Of a stretch of DNA of 64,000 nt, positions 17,627-27,101 are shown one piece after another; position 1 is the stretch's first letter, and every line of letters starts with the position of its first letter. Source of the stretch: Roseateles sp. YR242 (lineage in GTDB: Bacteria > Pseudomonadota > Gammaproteobacteria > Burkholderiales > Burkholderiaceae_C). Where the stretch lies: NCBI RefSeq assembly GCF_900109745.1, contig NZ_FOAV01000019.1, positions 1 to 64,000 of the forward strand, written 5' to 3'. Position numbers and translations under genes: made by a program. The notes beneath the pieces were generated by a model, which worked only from the letters and a program-made list of their open reading frames with translations, was not told the DNA's origin and made no database searches.

Positions 17627-19921
17627 TCAGGCGTTGGCGGTATGGGCGTTGGCATTGGGGGTGACCACAACCACGCTGTCCTCGGCCTCCTGGTCCACCC
17701 GGCGCGCCTGCGCCTCCCACAGGCGCCAGTAGGCGCCCTGCTTGGCGATCAGTTCATCATGCGGGCCCACCTCCACGATTTCGCCACGGTCCATCACCAC
17801 CAGGCGGTCCGCCTTGCGCAGGGTGGACAGGCGGTGGGCAATGGCGATGGTCGTGCGGCCCCGCACCAGGTTGTCCAGGGCCTTCTGGATTTCCTTTTCG
17901 GTTTCGGTGTCCACCGCCGAGGTGGCCTCGTCCATGATCAGGATGCGGGGGTCGATCAGCAGTGCGCGGGCGATGGAAATCCGCTGGCGCTCGCCACCGG
18001 ACAAGCCCTGGCCCCGCTCGCCCACCAGTGAGTCATACCCCTGCGGCAGGCGCAGGATGAATTCGTGGGCATGGGCAGCCCGGGCCGCCGCCACGATTTC
18101 CTCGCGGGAAGCGTCCGGCTTGCCGTAGGCAATGTTCTCCGCGATGGTGCCGAAGAACAGGAAGGGCTCCTGCAGCACCAGGCCGATGTGGCGGCGGAAG
18201 TCCGCCAGCTGGAAGCGGCGCAGATCCACGCCGTCCACCTTGATGGCGCCTTCGGTCACGTCGTAGAAGCGGCAGATCAGGTTCACCAGGGTGCTCTTGC
18301 CCGAACCGCTGTGGCCCACCAGGCCGATCATCTCGCCAGGCTTGATTTCCAGGTTCAGGTCACGGATGACCGTGCGATTGCCGTAACGGAAACCGATATC
18401 TTGCAACGTGATGCCGCCCTCCACGCGTGGGAGCTTCACTGGGTTGGTGGGCTCGGGCACGTTGGACTGATGGTCCAGGATGTCGAAGATGCGCTTGGCG
18501 CCAGCCGCCGCCTTCTGCGTCACCGACACGATGCGGCTCATCGAATCCAGCCGGCCGTAGAAGCGACCGATGTAGGCCAGGAAGGCCGTCAGCGTACCGA
18601 CCGTGATCTGCGAATGGGCAATCAGGTAGATGCCGAAGGCCCAGACCACCAGCAGGCCGATCTCGGTCAGCAGCGCCACGGTGGGCGAGAACAGGCTCCA
18701 GGTGCGGTTGAGCCGATCGTTCACCTCCAGGTTGTGCGCATTGGCCTCCTTGAAGCGCTGCGCTTCACGGCGCTCCTGGGCAAAGGCCTTCACCACGCGG
18801 ATACCGGGGATGGTGTCCGCCAGCACCGAGGTCACCTCGCCCCAGACACGGTCGATCTTCTCGAAGCCGGTGCGCAGTCGGTCTCGCACCAGGTGGATCA
18901 TCCAGGCAATGAAGGGCAGCGGCACCAGCGTCGCCAGGGCCAGCCAGGGGTTGGTGCTGAACAGGATCACGGTGATCATGCCCAGCATCAGGCAGTCGGT
19001 GATGAAGTCCAGCGCGTGCAGCGACAGGAAGACGCTGATCCGGTCGGTCTCCGAGCCGATGCGGCTCATCAGGTCCCCGGTACGCTTGGAGCCGAAATAC
19101 TCCAGCGACAGGCCCAGCAGATGCTGAAAGGTCGCCGTGCGCAGGTCCGCCGCGATGCGCTCCGACACCAGCGCCAGGATGTAGGTCTTGGCCCAACCCA
19201 GCACCCACGACACCAGCGCAGCGCCAAACAGCCCGCTGAGGTAGAGCGCCACCAGGCTGGTGTCGATCTGCTGGCCCTGCTGGAAGGGAATCAGCACCTT
19301 GTCCATCAGCGGCATGGTCAGGTAGGGCGCGACCAGCGTGGCGCCGGTGGCCCCCATCATCAGCAGGAAGCCCAGCAAGAGCTGACCCTGGTAGGGTCGG
19401 GCAAAGCGCCACAGCCGCAGCAGCACCCAGGTGGACGGGGGGGTGTGCAGCTCCCGGGCGCAACTGGGGCACTCCTCGCTGTCTTCCGGCAGCACGGCCT
19501 GGCAGCTGGGGCAGAGTTCGGGCTCCTCGCGCAGGGCGGCCACGGGCTCGCCCCGGGTGTTGAAGGCGTCCTCGAAGCGCTGGGCCTGCAGGTTGGCACG
19601 CATGGTGAAGCGCCACTGGGCCAGCCGGCTGCGGCCGTCGGTCAGCTCCAGCAAGCCCACGCCCGCGTGGTCGGACAACACCAGGCGCAGCTCGGGCGCC
19701 CCCGCCAGCGCCCATTCCTGGACCCCGCCGGCGGCGGACTCCCGGGCCAGCAAGCGCTGATCCGTGAGTTGCAGCACGCCCGCGCCAAAGCGCAATTGCG
19801 TGTCGAGGTCAACCTCCAGCGTCGCCCGGACGTTTTCGCCAGGGCGCAGATGCGCTTGAAGTGCCTCCGCCGACGCCACCGTCGATGGACCAGCCGATAC
19901 GACAGGATGTGAATGCTGCAT
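17627..19921 (-). CDS. Cyanophycin-associated ABC exporter with N-terminal zinc ribbon
   Basis: A 764-residue ABC half-transporter with an unusual N-terminus. Residues 1-125 form a small beta-rich domain (possibly PH-like); then come two CPSC pairs (C137, C140, C151, C154) forming a zinc ribbon. A six-helix type I exporter membrane domain (about 170-465) and a nucleotide-binding domain follow, with Walker A GHSGSGKST (about 533-541), LSGGE (about 642) and Walker B ILIMDEA (about 660). All ATPase motifs are intact, so it should work as a homodimer. It is co-directional with the DUF1854 gene and divergent from cphA genes. The substrate is unknown: cyanophycin dipeptides, Arg/Asp or a peptide are possible, but this is inference from position. 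Confidence 0.9.
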   Translation of the reverse strand: MQHSHPVVSAGPSTVASAEALQAHLRPGENVRATLEVDLDTQLRFGAGVLQLTDQRLLARESAAGGVQEWALAGAPELRLVLSDHAGVGLLELTDGRSRLAQWRFTMRANLQAQRFEDAFNTRGEPVAALREEPELCPSCQAVLPEDSEECPSCARELHTPPSTWVLLRLWRFARPYQGQLLLGFLLMMGATGATLVAPYLTMPLMDKVLIPFQQGQQIDTSLVALYLSGLFGAALVSWVLGWAKTYILALVSERIAADLRTATFQHLLGLSLEYFGSKRTGDLMSRIGSETDRISVFLSLHALDFITDCLMLGMITVILFSTNPWLALATLVPLPFIAWMIHLVRDRLRTGFEKIDRVWGEVTSVLADTIPGIRVVKAFAQERREAQRFKEANAHNLEVNDRLNRTWSLFSPTVALLTEIGLLVVWAFGIYLIAHSQITVGTLTAFLAYIGRFYGRLDSMSRIVSVTQKAAAGAKRIFDILDHQSNVPEPTNPVKLPRVEGGITLQDIGFRYGNRTVIRDLNLEIKPGEMIGLVGHSGSGKSTLVNLICRFYDVTEGAIKVDGVDLRRFQLADFRRHIGLVLQEPFLFFGTIAENIAYGKPDASREEIVAAARAAHAHEFILRLPQGYDSLVGERGQGLSGGERQRISIARALLIDPRILIMDEATSAVDTETEKEIQKALDNLVRGRTTIAIAHRLSTLRKADRLVVMDRGEIVEVGPHDELIAKQGAYWRLWEAQARRVDQEAEDSVVVVTPNANAHTANA

Positions 19922-20104
19922 TGTGATTGTTCTGAAGAAATGACCTCAACGGTATGGCAGGATTTTCTCCCAGGAAACCTCCGCAGAGGTTTACTGGTGA
20001 GCCCGCGCCCTTGACCCCGGCACCTGGTGCCACCATTTCTTGGGCGCACAATTGCGCTTTGCTCCATCTTCCTGTAGCCGGTCCCCCTCCACGACTCCCC
20101 CCAA
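19922..20104. promoter_or_regulatory. Divergent promoter region of the cyanophycin locus
   Basis: 183 bp separate the ABC transporter and first cphA start codons. The part nearest the transporter is AT-richer than its surroundings. Neither start codon has a clear Shine-Dalgarno sequence, so leaderless or weak initiation, or a slightly different start, is possible. No clear operator palindrome was found. Confidence 0.45.
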
Positions 20105-22282
20105 ATGAGCCGACACGACGACATCAAGCTCCTGCGCATCAACTACCTGCGCGGCCCCAACATGTGGACCTACCGTCCGGTGCTGGAAACCTGGCTGGAC
20201 CTTGGGGACCTGGAAAACCACCCCTCCAACCTGCTGCCCGGGTTCACCGAGCGCCTGACCCAGCGCTTGCCGGCCCTGGTGGAACACCATTGCGGGGTGG
20301 GTGAGCGCGGCGGTTTCCTCCAGCGTCTGACCGAAGGCACCTGGATGGGCCATGTGCTGGAGCACGTGGTCATCGAGCTGCTGAACCTGGCCGGCATGCC
20401 CACCGGCTTTGGCCAGACCCGCTCCACCTCCACCACCGGGGTCTACCGTATGGTGTTTCGCGCCCGCGACGAACAGGTCGCCCGCGAAGCTCTCGGCCAG
20501 GGTCATGCCTTGCTGATGGCCACCATCAACGACCAACCCTTCGATGTGGACGCCGCTGTCCATGCCATCCGGGACAAGCTCGACGACTGCTACCTGGGCC
20601 CCTCCACCGCCGCCATCGTGGCCGCCGCCACGGATCGCCGCATTCCGCACATCCGCCTGAATGACGGCAATCTGGTGCAGTTGGGCTACGGGGGCCGCCA
20701 GCGCCGCATCTGGACGGCCGAGACCGACATGACCAGCGCCATTGCCGAAGGCATCGCGCGCGACAAGGACCTCACCAAGGACCTGCTCAAGGCCGTGGGT
20801 GTGCCCGTGCCCGCCGGCCAGGCCGTGAAGACGGCCGAGGAAGCCTGGGAGGTCGCGCAAGACCTGGGCCTGCCGGTGGTGGTCAAGCCGTCCGACGGCA
20901 ACCACGGCCGGGGGGTCACGCTGGACCTGCGCCAGCAGCCCGATATCGAAGCCGCCTTCCGACTGGCGGACCAGGAAGGCTCGGAAGTGTTGGTTGAAAG
21001 CTACATTCCGGGCATGGAACACCGCCTGTTGGTGGTCGGTGGTCAGGTGGTCGCGGCGGCCCGGGGTGAAGAAGCCTGGATCACCGGCGACGGCAGCCAC
21101 ACCGTCATTGAACTGATCGACCTGCAGATCAACACCGACCCGCGCCGCGGCCTGACCGAAGACTTCCCGCTCAACCGCATCAACATCCAGGACGACGCGG
21201 TTGTGCTGCTGGAATTGCAGCGCCAGGGCCTGACCGGCGACGGCGTGCCCGAAGCGGGCCGCCGGGTGCTGATCCAGCGCAATGGCAACGTCGCGATCGA
21301 CTGCACCGCGCAGATCCACCCCGAGGTGGCGCACGCCGTGTCGCTCGCGGCGCGCACCATCGGCCTGGACATCGCTGGTGTGGACCTGGTCACCAGCGAC
21401 ATCAGCAAGCCGCTGTCCGAAACCGGTGGGGCCATCGTCGAAGTCAATGCCGGCCCCGGCCTGCTGATGCACCTGAAGCCGGCCGAGGGCATGCCCCAGC
21501 CGGTCGGCCAGGCCATCATCGACCACCTCTTTGCCGAGGACGAAAGCGGCCGCATCCCCATCGTCGGCGTGGCCGGCTCGCGGGGCACCGCACAGGTGGC
21601 CCGACTGGTCGGCTGGCTGCTGCATCTCAATGGCCGCCATGTCGGCCTGGCCTGCGGCGACGGCCTCTTCCTGGGCACCCGCCGCGTGGAGCGCAAGCCC
21701 AGCGCCAACTGGGCCGCCAGCCACCGCCTGCTGATGAACCGCTCGGTGGACGCCATCGTGGTGGAGAACAGCGCCGGCACCGTCCTGAGCGACGGCCTGG
21801 CCTATGACCGCTGCCAGGTGGGCGTGGTCACCGACATGGGCCGCGTACCCGAACTGGACCAGCACGACGTGCTGACCGAAGACCAGCTCTACAAGGTGCT
21901 GCGCACCCAGGTGGACGTGGTGCTGTCGGACGGCGTGGCGGTGCTGAACGCCGAAGAACCCCGCCTGGTGGAAATGGCGCCGCTGTGTGATGGCGAAGTG
22001 GTCTTCTACGCCCACGACGCCGGCAACGCCGCCCTGGTGGAACATCGCGCCAAGGAAGGCCGCTGCGTGTTCCTGCAAGGCGGTGCAGCGGTGCTGGCCC
22101 ATGGCAGCACCGAAACCGCCGGCGCCAACGTGGAAAGCCTGCAGGTCCGCTTCAAGGCCACCGGCCAGGACATCACGGCCGATGCCGTGCTGGCCGCCGT
22201 GGCCACGGCCTGGGCCCTGGGCATTTCCCCTGAACTGATTTCCGCCGGGCTCGATACCTTCGTGCCCGAGCTGCCCCAATAA
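20105..22282 (+). CDS. Degenerate cyanophycin synthetase paralogue (CphA'/CphA2-like)
   Basis: A 725-residue CphA relative. The N-terminal region and the ATP-grasp (G) domain look active: GPSTAA around 165-170 and the glycine loop VVVKPSDGNHGRGV near 258-271. The Mur-ligase-like (M) half is degenerate. Where the intact paralogue has GTNGKTT, this copy has GSRGTAQ (about 486-492), losing the P-loop Lys and Thr. The protein ends at LPQ before the Mur C-terminal domain, about 140 residues short. It should therefore not add Arg side chains. It may polymerise preformed beta-Asp-Arg dipeptides like cyanobacterial CphA2, or be a structural partner of the intact enzyme. It lies 26 bp upstream of cphA and is surely co-transcribed with it. 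Confidence 0.9.
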   Translation: MSRHDDIKLLRINYLRGPNMWTYRPVLETWLDLGDLENHPSNLLPGFTERLTQRLPALVEHHCGVGERGGFLQRLTEGTWMGHVLEHVVIELLNLAGMPTGFGQTRSTSTTGVYRMVFRARDEQVAREALGQGHALLMATINDQPFDVDAAVHAIRDKLDDCYLGPSTAAIVAAATDRRIPHIRLNDGNLVQLGYGGRQRRIWTAETDMTSAIAEGIARDKDLTKDLLKAVGVPVPAGQAVKTAEEAWEVAQDLGLPVVVKPSDGNHGRGVTLDLRQQPDIEAAFRLADQEGSEVLVESYIPGMEHRLLVVGGQVVAAARGEEAWITGDGSHTVIELIDLQINTDPRRGLTEDFPLNRINIQDDAVVLLELQRQGLTGDGVPEAGRRVLIQRNGNVAIDCTAQIHPEVAHAVSLAARTIGLDIAGVDLVTSDISKPLSETGGAIVEVNAGPGLLMHLKPAEGMPQPVGQAIIDHLFAEDESGRIPIVGVAGSRGTAQVARLVGWLLHLNGRHVGLACGDGLFLGTRRVERKPSANWAASHRLLMNRSVDAIVVENSAGTVLSDGLAYDRCQVGVVTDMGRVPELDQHDVLTEDQLYKVLRTQVDVVLSDGVAVLNAEEPRLVEMAPLCDGEVVFYAHDAGNAALVEHRAKEGRCVFLQGGAAVLAHGSTETAGANVESLQVRFKATGQDITADAVLAAVATAWALGISPELISAGLDTFVPELPQ

Positions 22283-22308
22283 AAAAACAGACGAACGAAA
22301 GACGACAG

Positions 22309-24897
22309 ATGGAAGTCTCTCGCACCCGCGCCCTTCGCGGCCCCAACATGTGGAGCCGCCACACCGCCATCGAGGCGGTGGTGGAATGCACCGAGTCGGA
22401 ACTCACGATCGCCGGCCTGGAAGGCTTCGAGGCCCGCCTGCGGGCCCTCTTCCCCGGTATCGGCCCGCTGCGTCCTGCCAGCAGTGCCAAGACCCCGATC
22501 TCGCTGGCCCATGTGCTGGAACAGGCCGCCCTGGCGCTGCAGGCCCAGGCCGGCTGCCCGGTCACCTACAGCCACACCCACACCACCTCGGAACCGGGCA
22601 CCTACCAGGTGGTCGTTGAGTACAGCGAGGAAGACGTCGGCCGAAAGGCCTTCGACAAGGCGGTGGAACTGATCAATGCCGCTGCCGGCGGCGGCACCTT
22701 CGACGCCGATGCCGCCGTTCGCGATCTGCGCGAGACGGACGAAGACATCCGCCTGGGCCCCTCCACCGGTTCCATCGTGGACGCCGCCTGCAAACGCGGC
22801 ATCCCCTTCCGCCGCCTGACGCAAGGCAGCCTGGTGCAACTGGGCTGGGGCGTGAAACAGCGCCGCATCTGGGCTGCCGAGGTGGACGCCACCAGTGCCG
22901 TCTCCGAATCCATCGCGCAGGACAAGGACCTCTCCAAGCGCCTGCTGCAGTCGGCCGGCGTGCCGGTGCCCATCGGCGCACCGGTGGACTCCGTGGACGA
23001 AGCCTGGACCGTCGCGCAGGACATCGGCCTGCCGGTGGTGGTGAAGCCGCTGGATGGCAACCAGGGCAAGGGCGTGACGGTCAACGTCGCCTCCCGCCAG
23101 CATCTGGAGATCGCCTACAAGGCGGCCGAGGACATCGGCCAGGTGATGGTCGAGAAATTCCTGCCCGGCAGCGACTACCGCCTGCTGGTGGTGGGCGACA
23201 AGCTCGTGGCCGCTGCCCGCCGTGACCCGCCCAACGTCACCGGCGACGGCACGCACTGCGTGCGCGAGCTGGTCGCCAAGGTCAATGAAGACCCGCGCCG
23301 GGGCGATGGCCACGCCACCTCGTTGACCAAGATCCGCCTGGACGACATCGCCATTGCCCGGCTGGACCTGCAGGGGCTGACACCGGAGTCCGTGCCCGAA
23401 AAGGGCCGCCGCGTCATCCTGCGCAACAACGCCAACCTCTCCACCGGTGGCACCGCCACCGACGTCACCGACGACGTGCATCCGGAAGTGGCCGCCCGTG
23501 CCATCGCTGCGGCGCAGGTCGTGGGTCTGCACGTGTGCGGTGTGGACGTGGTGGCCGAGAGCGTGCTGCGTCCGCTGGAAGACCAGAACGGCGGCATCGT
23601 CGAAGTGAATGCCGCCCCGGGCCTGCGCATGCACCTGAGCCCTTCCTACGGCAAGGGGCGTGACGTGGGTGAAGCCATCATCACCAGCCTCTACGGCCAT
23701 GGCGCCCGTGGCGACAAGGGCGAGGACGGCCGCATCCCCATCGTGGCGGTGACCGGCACCAACGGCAAGACGACCACGTCGCGCCTGGTCGCCCACATGT
23801 TCGCCACGCAGGGCCTGCGCGTGGGCATGACCAACACCGACGGCGTCTATGTGGAAGGCCGCCAGACCGACAGCGGTGACTGCTCCGGCCCCCGGAGCGC
23901 CCGCAACGTGCTGATGCATCCGGACGTCGAGGCGGCCGTGTTCGAGACCGCGCGCGGCGGTGTGCTGCGCGAGGGTCTGGGCTTCGACCGCTGCCAGGTG
24001 GCGGTGGTGACCAACCTCGGCGAGGGTGACCACCTCGGCATGAACTTCCTCAACACCGTCGAGGAACTGGCGCTGGTCAAGCGCGTGATCGTGCAGAACG
24101 TGGCGTCCAACGGTTATGCCGTGCTCAACGCGATGGACCCGGTGGTCGCCAACATGGCTGCGGTCTGCCCTGGCCAGGTGATCTTTTTCGCCAGCGACCG
24201 CCATCACCCGCTGATGGCCACGCACCGCGCGCAAGGCAAACGCAGCGTCTATGTGGATGGCGACAGCCTGGTGGCCGCCGAAGGCGCCTGGCGCGAATCC
24301 ATCCCGCTGCGCGACATCCCCTTCACCCGGGGCGGGGCCATCCCCTTCCAGGTGGAGAACGCCATGGCGTCGGTGGCGGCCGCCTGGGGCGTCGGCCTGG
24401 ACTGGGACACCATCCGCCGCGGCCTGTCCAGCTTCATGAGCGACCCCGACAGCGTGCCGGGCCGTTTCAACATCATGGATTACCGGGGCGCCACCGTGAT
24501 TGCCGACTACGGCCACAACGGTGACGCGATGAAGGCCCTGGTAGCGGCCGTGGAGGCCCTGCCCGCCAACCGCCGCTCGGTGGTGATCTCCGGTGCGGGC
24601 GACCGCCGTGACGAGGACATCCGCGTGCAGACGCAGATCCTCGGCCGTGCGTTCGACGACGCCATCCTGTTCCAGGACGCCTGCCAGCGCGGCCGTGAAG
24701 ACGGCGAAGTGCTGGGGCTGCTGCGTCAGGGCCTGGAAGGCGCCTCCCGCACCCGTCATGTGGAAGAAATCCGCGGCGAGTTCGTGGCCATCGACCGCGC
24801 CCTGGAACGCCTGCAGCCCGGTGACCTGTGCCTGGTCCTGGTGGATCAGGTGGAAGAAGCGCTGGCCCACCTGGCCCAGCGCATCAAGGAAGCTTGA
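22309..24897 (+). CDS. cphA: Cyanophycin synthetase CphA
   Basis: An 862-residue full-length synthetase that builds multi-L-arginyl-poly-L-aspartate without a ribosome, using one ATP for Asp addition and one for Arg addition. The ATP-grasp domain has VVVKPLDGNQGKGV (about 243-256). The Mur-ligase domain has the P-loop GTNGKTT (about 483-489), NLGEGDHLG in the central part, and a complete C-terminal domain (IADYGHNGDAM, SGAGDRRDED). All expected catalytic parts are present. It is preceded by the degenerate paralogue and overlapped at its stop by the FUSC gene. No cyanophycinase (cphB) or isoaspartyl dipeptidase gene is in the window, so mobilisation must be encoded elsewhere. Confidence 0.97.
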   Translation: MEVSRTRALRGPNMWSRHTAIEAVVECTESELTIAGLEGFEARLRALFPGIGPLRPASSAKTPISLAHVLEQAALALQAQAGCPVTYSHTHTTSEPGTYQVVVEYSEEDVGRKAFDKAVELINAAAGGGTFDADAAVRDLRETDEDIRLGPSTGSIVDAACKRGIPFRRLTQGSLVQLGWGVKQRRIWAAEVDATSAVSESIAQDKDLSKRLLQSAGVPVPIGAPVDSVDEAWTVAQDIGLPVVVKPLDGNQGKGVTVNVASRQHLEIAYKAAEDIGQVMVEKFLPGSDYRLLVVGDKLVAAARRDPPNVTGDGTHCVRELVAKVNEDPRRGDGHATSLTKIRLDDIAIARLDLQGLTPESVPEKGRRVILRNNANLSTGGTATDVTDDVHPEVAARAIAAAQVVGLHVCGVDVVAESVLRPLEDQNGGIVEVNAAPGLRMHLSPSYGKGRDVGEAIITSLYGHGARGDKGEDGRIPIVAVTGTNGKTTTSRLVAHMFATQGLRVGMTNTDGVYVEGRQTDSGDCSGPRSARNVLMHPDVEAAVFETARGGVLREGLGFDRCQVAVVTNLGEGDHLGMNFLNTVEELALVKRVIVQNVASNGYAVLNAMDPVVANMAAVCPGQVIFFASDRHHPLMATHRAQGKRSVYVDGDSLVAAEGAWRESIPLRDIPFTRGGAIPFQVENAMASVAAAWGVGLDWDTIRRGLSSFMSDPDSVPGRFNIMDYRGATVIADYGHNGDAMKALVAAVEALPANRRSVVISGAGDRRDEDIRVQTQILGRAFDDAILFQDACQRGREDGEVLGLLRQGLEGASRTRHVEEIRGEFVAIDRALERLQPGDLCLVLVDQVEEALAHLAQRIKEA

Positions 24898-27098
24898 AAC
24901 CGCACCGCCTCCCCACCGGACCTCGCCAGCAGCGCGGGGTGCTGGTCCTGCCGGGCGCCGCTGACACCTCCATCGCCTGGTTGCTGGGCCGGTGGCGGCA
25001 ATGGCCGGTGCACTGGTGGAACGGGCTGACGGTCGCGCTGGGGGTGGCGCTGGTGCAGATGGTGGTGTCGCGCCTGGCGCCGCCGGCGCTGGCCCACATT
25101 GCCTCCCAACTGGCCATGGCCTGCGCCATCTGCGCCAGCCTGGCCGACCTGCCCGGCAACATCAGCCGGAACTTCAAGCGGGTGGCACTGGCCGGGGGGC
25201 TGGCCCTGCTGGCCGTCGCCGCCGTGGCCCTGCTGCGCCACCATCATGGCTGGATGGGCGCGCTGGTGGCCGTGATGGCGTTCAGCAGTGCCCTCATGCT
25301 GAGCTGGGGCCTGCGTGCGGCCGCCGTCTCGTTTGCACCCATCCTGGCGATGGTGTTTGCGCTCGCCTGGCCGCCGGAGCCGTTGCCGGTGGTGCTGGCC
25401 AGCGGCGCGGCGGGCATCCTCATCTATCTGGCCTGGGCGGTCATCAGCGGGGCGTTGCTGCAACGGCGCTTCCGCCGCCTGGCGCTGGCCGAGGCCCTGC
25501 GCGGCCTGGCCCAACTGCTGCATGCCCGGGCCGAACTGCTGGGCAGTGGCGGTGCGGCGCATGCCATGCACGACTGGCTGGGCAACGAAGCCCAACTGGC
25601 CGAGGTGCTGCAGACCGCGCGTGACCAGATCTTCCCGCATGTGCAGGACGATCCGCGCAGCACCGCCGTGCTGCTGCATGTGATTGAGTTGCGCGACCTG
25701 ATGCTGGCCAGCCGGCTGGATCTGGAGCTGATCGGCGAAGACCCGATCGGCCAGCAACTGCGCACGGCCCTGGTGGAACGCCTGAAGGCGCTCACCACTG
25801 CCATGGAGCACTGCCGGCAAGCGCTGCTGAACGAGGATTCGCCCAGCTCGCTGGTGCTGCCACCGGTGTCCTGGCCCACCGTGCCGGCCCAGGACCCGCG
25901 CGGCCGCCTGCAAGCCCTGCTGCAGGACCGCCTGGCCCACCTGGACGGCGAAGTACTGGCCATTGCCCGCGCCCTGGACCGTGAACTGCCGCTGCCGCCG
26001 CTGCCGCTGGACCTGCTGCAGCTGCATCAGTTCGTCACGCCGGAAGGCTGGCCCATGGGGCTGCTGAAGGCGCAGTGGCATCTGGATTCACCGGTGCTGC
26101 GCCATGCGTTGCGCAGCATGCTGGCGCTCTCCAGCGCCTTCTACATCGCACTCGCGCTGCCCTGGGCCTCGCATCCGCACTGGCTGGTGCTGTCGGTGGC
26201 CGTGGTGCTGCGCGGCACGCTGGACCAGACCCTGGCACGCCGCAACATGCGGGTGCTGGGAACGGCCATCGGCTGCGGCTTGATCTTGCTGCTCTCGCTG
26301 GTGCCCAACCTGCTGCTGTGGATCCTGGTGCTGCAGGTGGCGGTGGGCATTGCCCACGCGTTCACCACCCGGCGCTACCTCATCACGGCCATCGCCGCGA
26401 CGATGATGGCGTTGCTGCAGGCACATCTGGCGGACCCCACCCATGGCGTGGCGGTGGCGGAGCGGCTGGCGGACACGGTGCTGGGCGCCGCACTGGCCTG
26501 GGGCTTCAGCTATGTGCTGCCGGCCTGGGAGCGCCGCAACCTGCCCCGTGCGCTCAAGCGCGCGCGCGGTGCCTTGCAGCTCTACGTCCGGCAGGCCATG
26601 ACGGCGGAGCTGACCCCGGCCGGTGCCTTGAGCCAGCGGCTGGCCCGGCGCCAGGCCTATGACGCGCTGGCGGCGCTGTCCGCCGCCCTGCAGCGCAGTG
26701 CGGCGGAACCCCGCCGTGTGCGCCCGCCGCTGCAAGAACTCAACACCATGCTGGACCATGGCTACCGGCTGATGGCCCATCTGTCGATGATGCGGCAGAC
26801 CCTCATGCGCCGCGCTGCCGAGCTGGGCCCTGAGGGCCTGGCCCTGATGCCGCCACATGCCGAACGTCTGGCCCGTGCACTGGCCGGGCAGGAACCCGTG
26901 CCGCCCACACTGCAGTTGCTTCAGGACTGGAGCCTGCTGCCGGACGTGGGCCCGACCGAGGACATCCGCCCCTGGATGCGACGCCGCCTGCAGGTCAGCA
27001 TGGACGACGCCGCCCGCGCCGGGCAGGCTGCGGAATCCGCGCTGATCGCGATGGGCGACGACCCGCTCGCGGCGCCGGTGACCCGTGCACCCGGATGA
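24894..27098 (+). CDS. FUSC-family membrane protein downstream of cphA
   Basis: About 734 residues if initiated at the TTG at 24894, which overlaps the cphA stop codon (TTGA) and has AAGGA only 3 bases upstream; GTG at 24939 is an alternative. It has two clusters of membrane helices (about 25-190 and 395-530), each followed by a cytoplasmic domain, and the second cluster is followed by basic ERRNLPRALKRAR. This matches the FUSC/YccS/aromatic-acid-exporter fold, in which each half holds about six helices. Translational coupling to cphA suggests it belongs to the cyanophycin operon, perhaps for efflux of amino acids or a related solute. That role is inference; the family is otherwise linked to aromatic acid and fusaric acid export. 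Confidence 0.8.
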   Translation: MKPHRLPTGPRQQRGVLVLPGAADTSIAWLLGRWRQWPVHWWNGLTVALGVALVQMVVSRLAPPALAHIASQLAMACAICASLADLPGNISRNFKRVALAGGLALLAVAAVALLRHHHGWMGALVAVMAFSSALMLSWGLRAAAVSFAPILAMVFALAWPPEPLPVVLASGAAGILIYLAWAVISGALLQRRFRRLALAEALRGLAQLLHARAELLGSGGAAHAMHDWLGNEAQLAEVLQTARDQIFPHVQDDPRSTAVLLHVIELRDLMLASRLDLELIGEDPIGQQLRTALVERLKALTTAMEHCRQALLNEDSPSSLVLPPVSWPTVPAQDPRGRLQALLQDRLAHLDGEVLAIARALDRELPLPPLPLDLLQLHQFVTPEGWPMGLLKAQWHLDSPVLRHALRSMLALSSAFYIALALPWASHPHWLVLSVAVVLRGTLDQTLARRNMRVLGTAIGCGLILLLSLVPNLLLWILVLQVAVGIAHAFTTRRYLITAIAATMMALLQAHLADPTHGVAVAERLADTVLGAALAWGFSYVLPAWERRNLPRALKRARGALQLYVRQAMTAELTPAGALSQRLARRQAYDALAALSAALQRSAAEPRRVRPPLQELNTMLDHGYRLMAHLSMMRQTLMRRAAELGPEGLALMPPHAERLARALAGQEPVPPTLQLLQDWSLLPDVGPTEDIRPWMRRRLQVSMDDAARAGQAAESALIAMGDDPLAAPVTRAPG

Positions 27099-27101
27099 CG
27101 G

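Noticed and set aside
18065..19912. Plus-strand open frame opposite the ABC transporter
   Set aside because: The transporter has all ATPase motifs; the opposite frame is Gln/His/Arg-rich noise.
19991..22279. Minus-strand open frame of about 760 codons opposite the first cphA
   Set aside because: Antisense artefact of high GC third positions; no domain and no Shine-Dalgarno.
22006..24870. Minus-strand open frame of about 950 codons opposite the cphA genes
   Set aside because: Two well-supported cyanophycin synthetase genes occupy the other strand. The frame spans both genes and has composition typical of a shadow frame.
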